From contig CAYZJY010000097.1 of the NCBI GenBank assembly GCA_964478995.1, positions 1 to 6,280 on the forward strand: a stretch of 6,280 nucleotides of DNA, written 5' to 3'. Made by a program: the position numbers and the translations under genes. The notes below the pieces were generated by a model. That model did not search any database. It was not told the DNA's origin and was given only the letters and a program-made list of their open reading frames with translations. The stretch comes from NZWG01 sp964478995 (GTDB lineage: Bacteria; Fidelibacterota; Marinisomatia; Marinisomatales; UBA1611). Of this stretch, positions 6,181 to 6,280 are shown piece by piece (positions within the stretch are counted from its first letter, which is position 1; each line of letters opens with the position of its first letter).

Positions 6181-6280
6181 ATGCGAAAAGCGATAGCAAT
6201 GATGATTGTTATGGCCCTGAGCGTGTCTTTGTGGGCGGATAGCGCCCCAGCGAGACCAACGAAGAGCCAGACAACTGAGA
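6181..6280 (+). CDS. N-terminus of an exported protein (3' partial)
   Basis: Thirty-three codons are visible before the window ends, without a stop. The start 'MRKAIAMMIVMALSVSLWAD' is a standard Sec signal peptide: basic n-region (R2, K3), hydrophobic core of about 12 residues, and a likely signal peptidase I cut after SLWA (residue 19). The mature part begins 'DSAPARPTKSQTTE', polar and Pro/Thr-rich, with no recognisable domain yet. The gene has its own strong ribosome binding site and lies beyond the sigma terminator, so it belongs to a separate transcription unit. Its function cannot be told from this fragment. Confidence 0.75.
   Translation, partial: MRKAIAMMIVMALSVSLWADSAPARPTKSQTTE

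Overview
The window is a dense, moderately AT-rich bacterial segment with every recognisable gene on the + strand. The proteins point to the Fibrobacteres-Chlorobi-Bacteroidetes (FCB) superphylum. They include two secreted proteins with type IX secretion (T9SS)-like C-terminal tails, a PorV/PorQ-family outer-membrane barrel, and a short primary sigma factor of the Bacteroidota/Chlorobiota type that lacks region 1.1. The 'VVPNPYVV' style of tail, together with clear Shine-Dalgarno sites on the stand-alone genes, fits Candidatus Marinimicrobia (SAR406) or a relative such as Calditrichota better than Bacteroidota proper. That placement is an inference from protein style, not a phylogeny.

Layout. 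Positions 1-4906 look like one operon of envelope or exported proteins. It starts with the C-terminal end of a large surface protein that runs off the left edge (1-878). A PorV/PorQ-family barrel follows (875-1918, ATGA overlap), then a DUF885 putative zinc metallopeptidase lipoprotein (1924-3690, gap of 5 bases). The last gene is an exported class II glutamine amidotransferase-like protein with a T9SS-type sorting tail (3680-4906, overlapping its neighbour). A 68-base gap leads to the primary sigma factor gene (4975-5910), which starts at TTG behind a good ribosome binding site and ends in a strong hairpin terminator (5934-5963). A 214-base intergenic region with a weak promoter candidate and two short palindromes precedes a new gene (6181 to the right edge). 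Only its signal peptide is visible.

How the genes may work together. The PorV-like protein is probably an outer-membrane partner of the T9SS-tailed surface protein beside it. The peptidase and the amidotransferase-like Ntn hydrolase both appear to act outside the cytoplasm. Together they could break down peptides and amides at the cell surface, but this link rests only on gene order. The most unusual item is the exported amidotransferase: its presumed catalytic cysteine sits exactly at the predicted signal-peptide junction, and the enzyme domain is joined to a T9SS-like tail.
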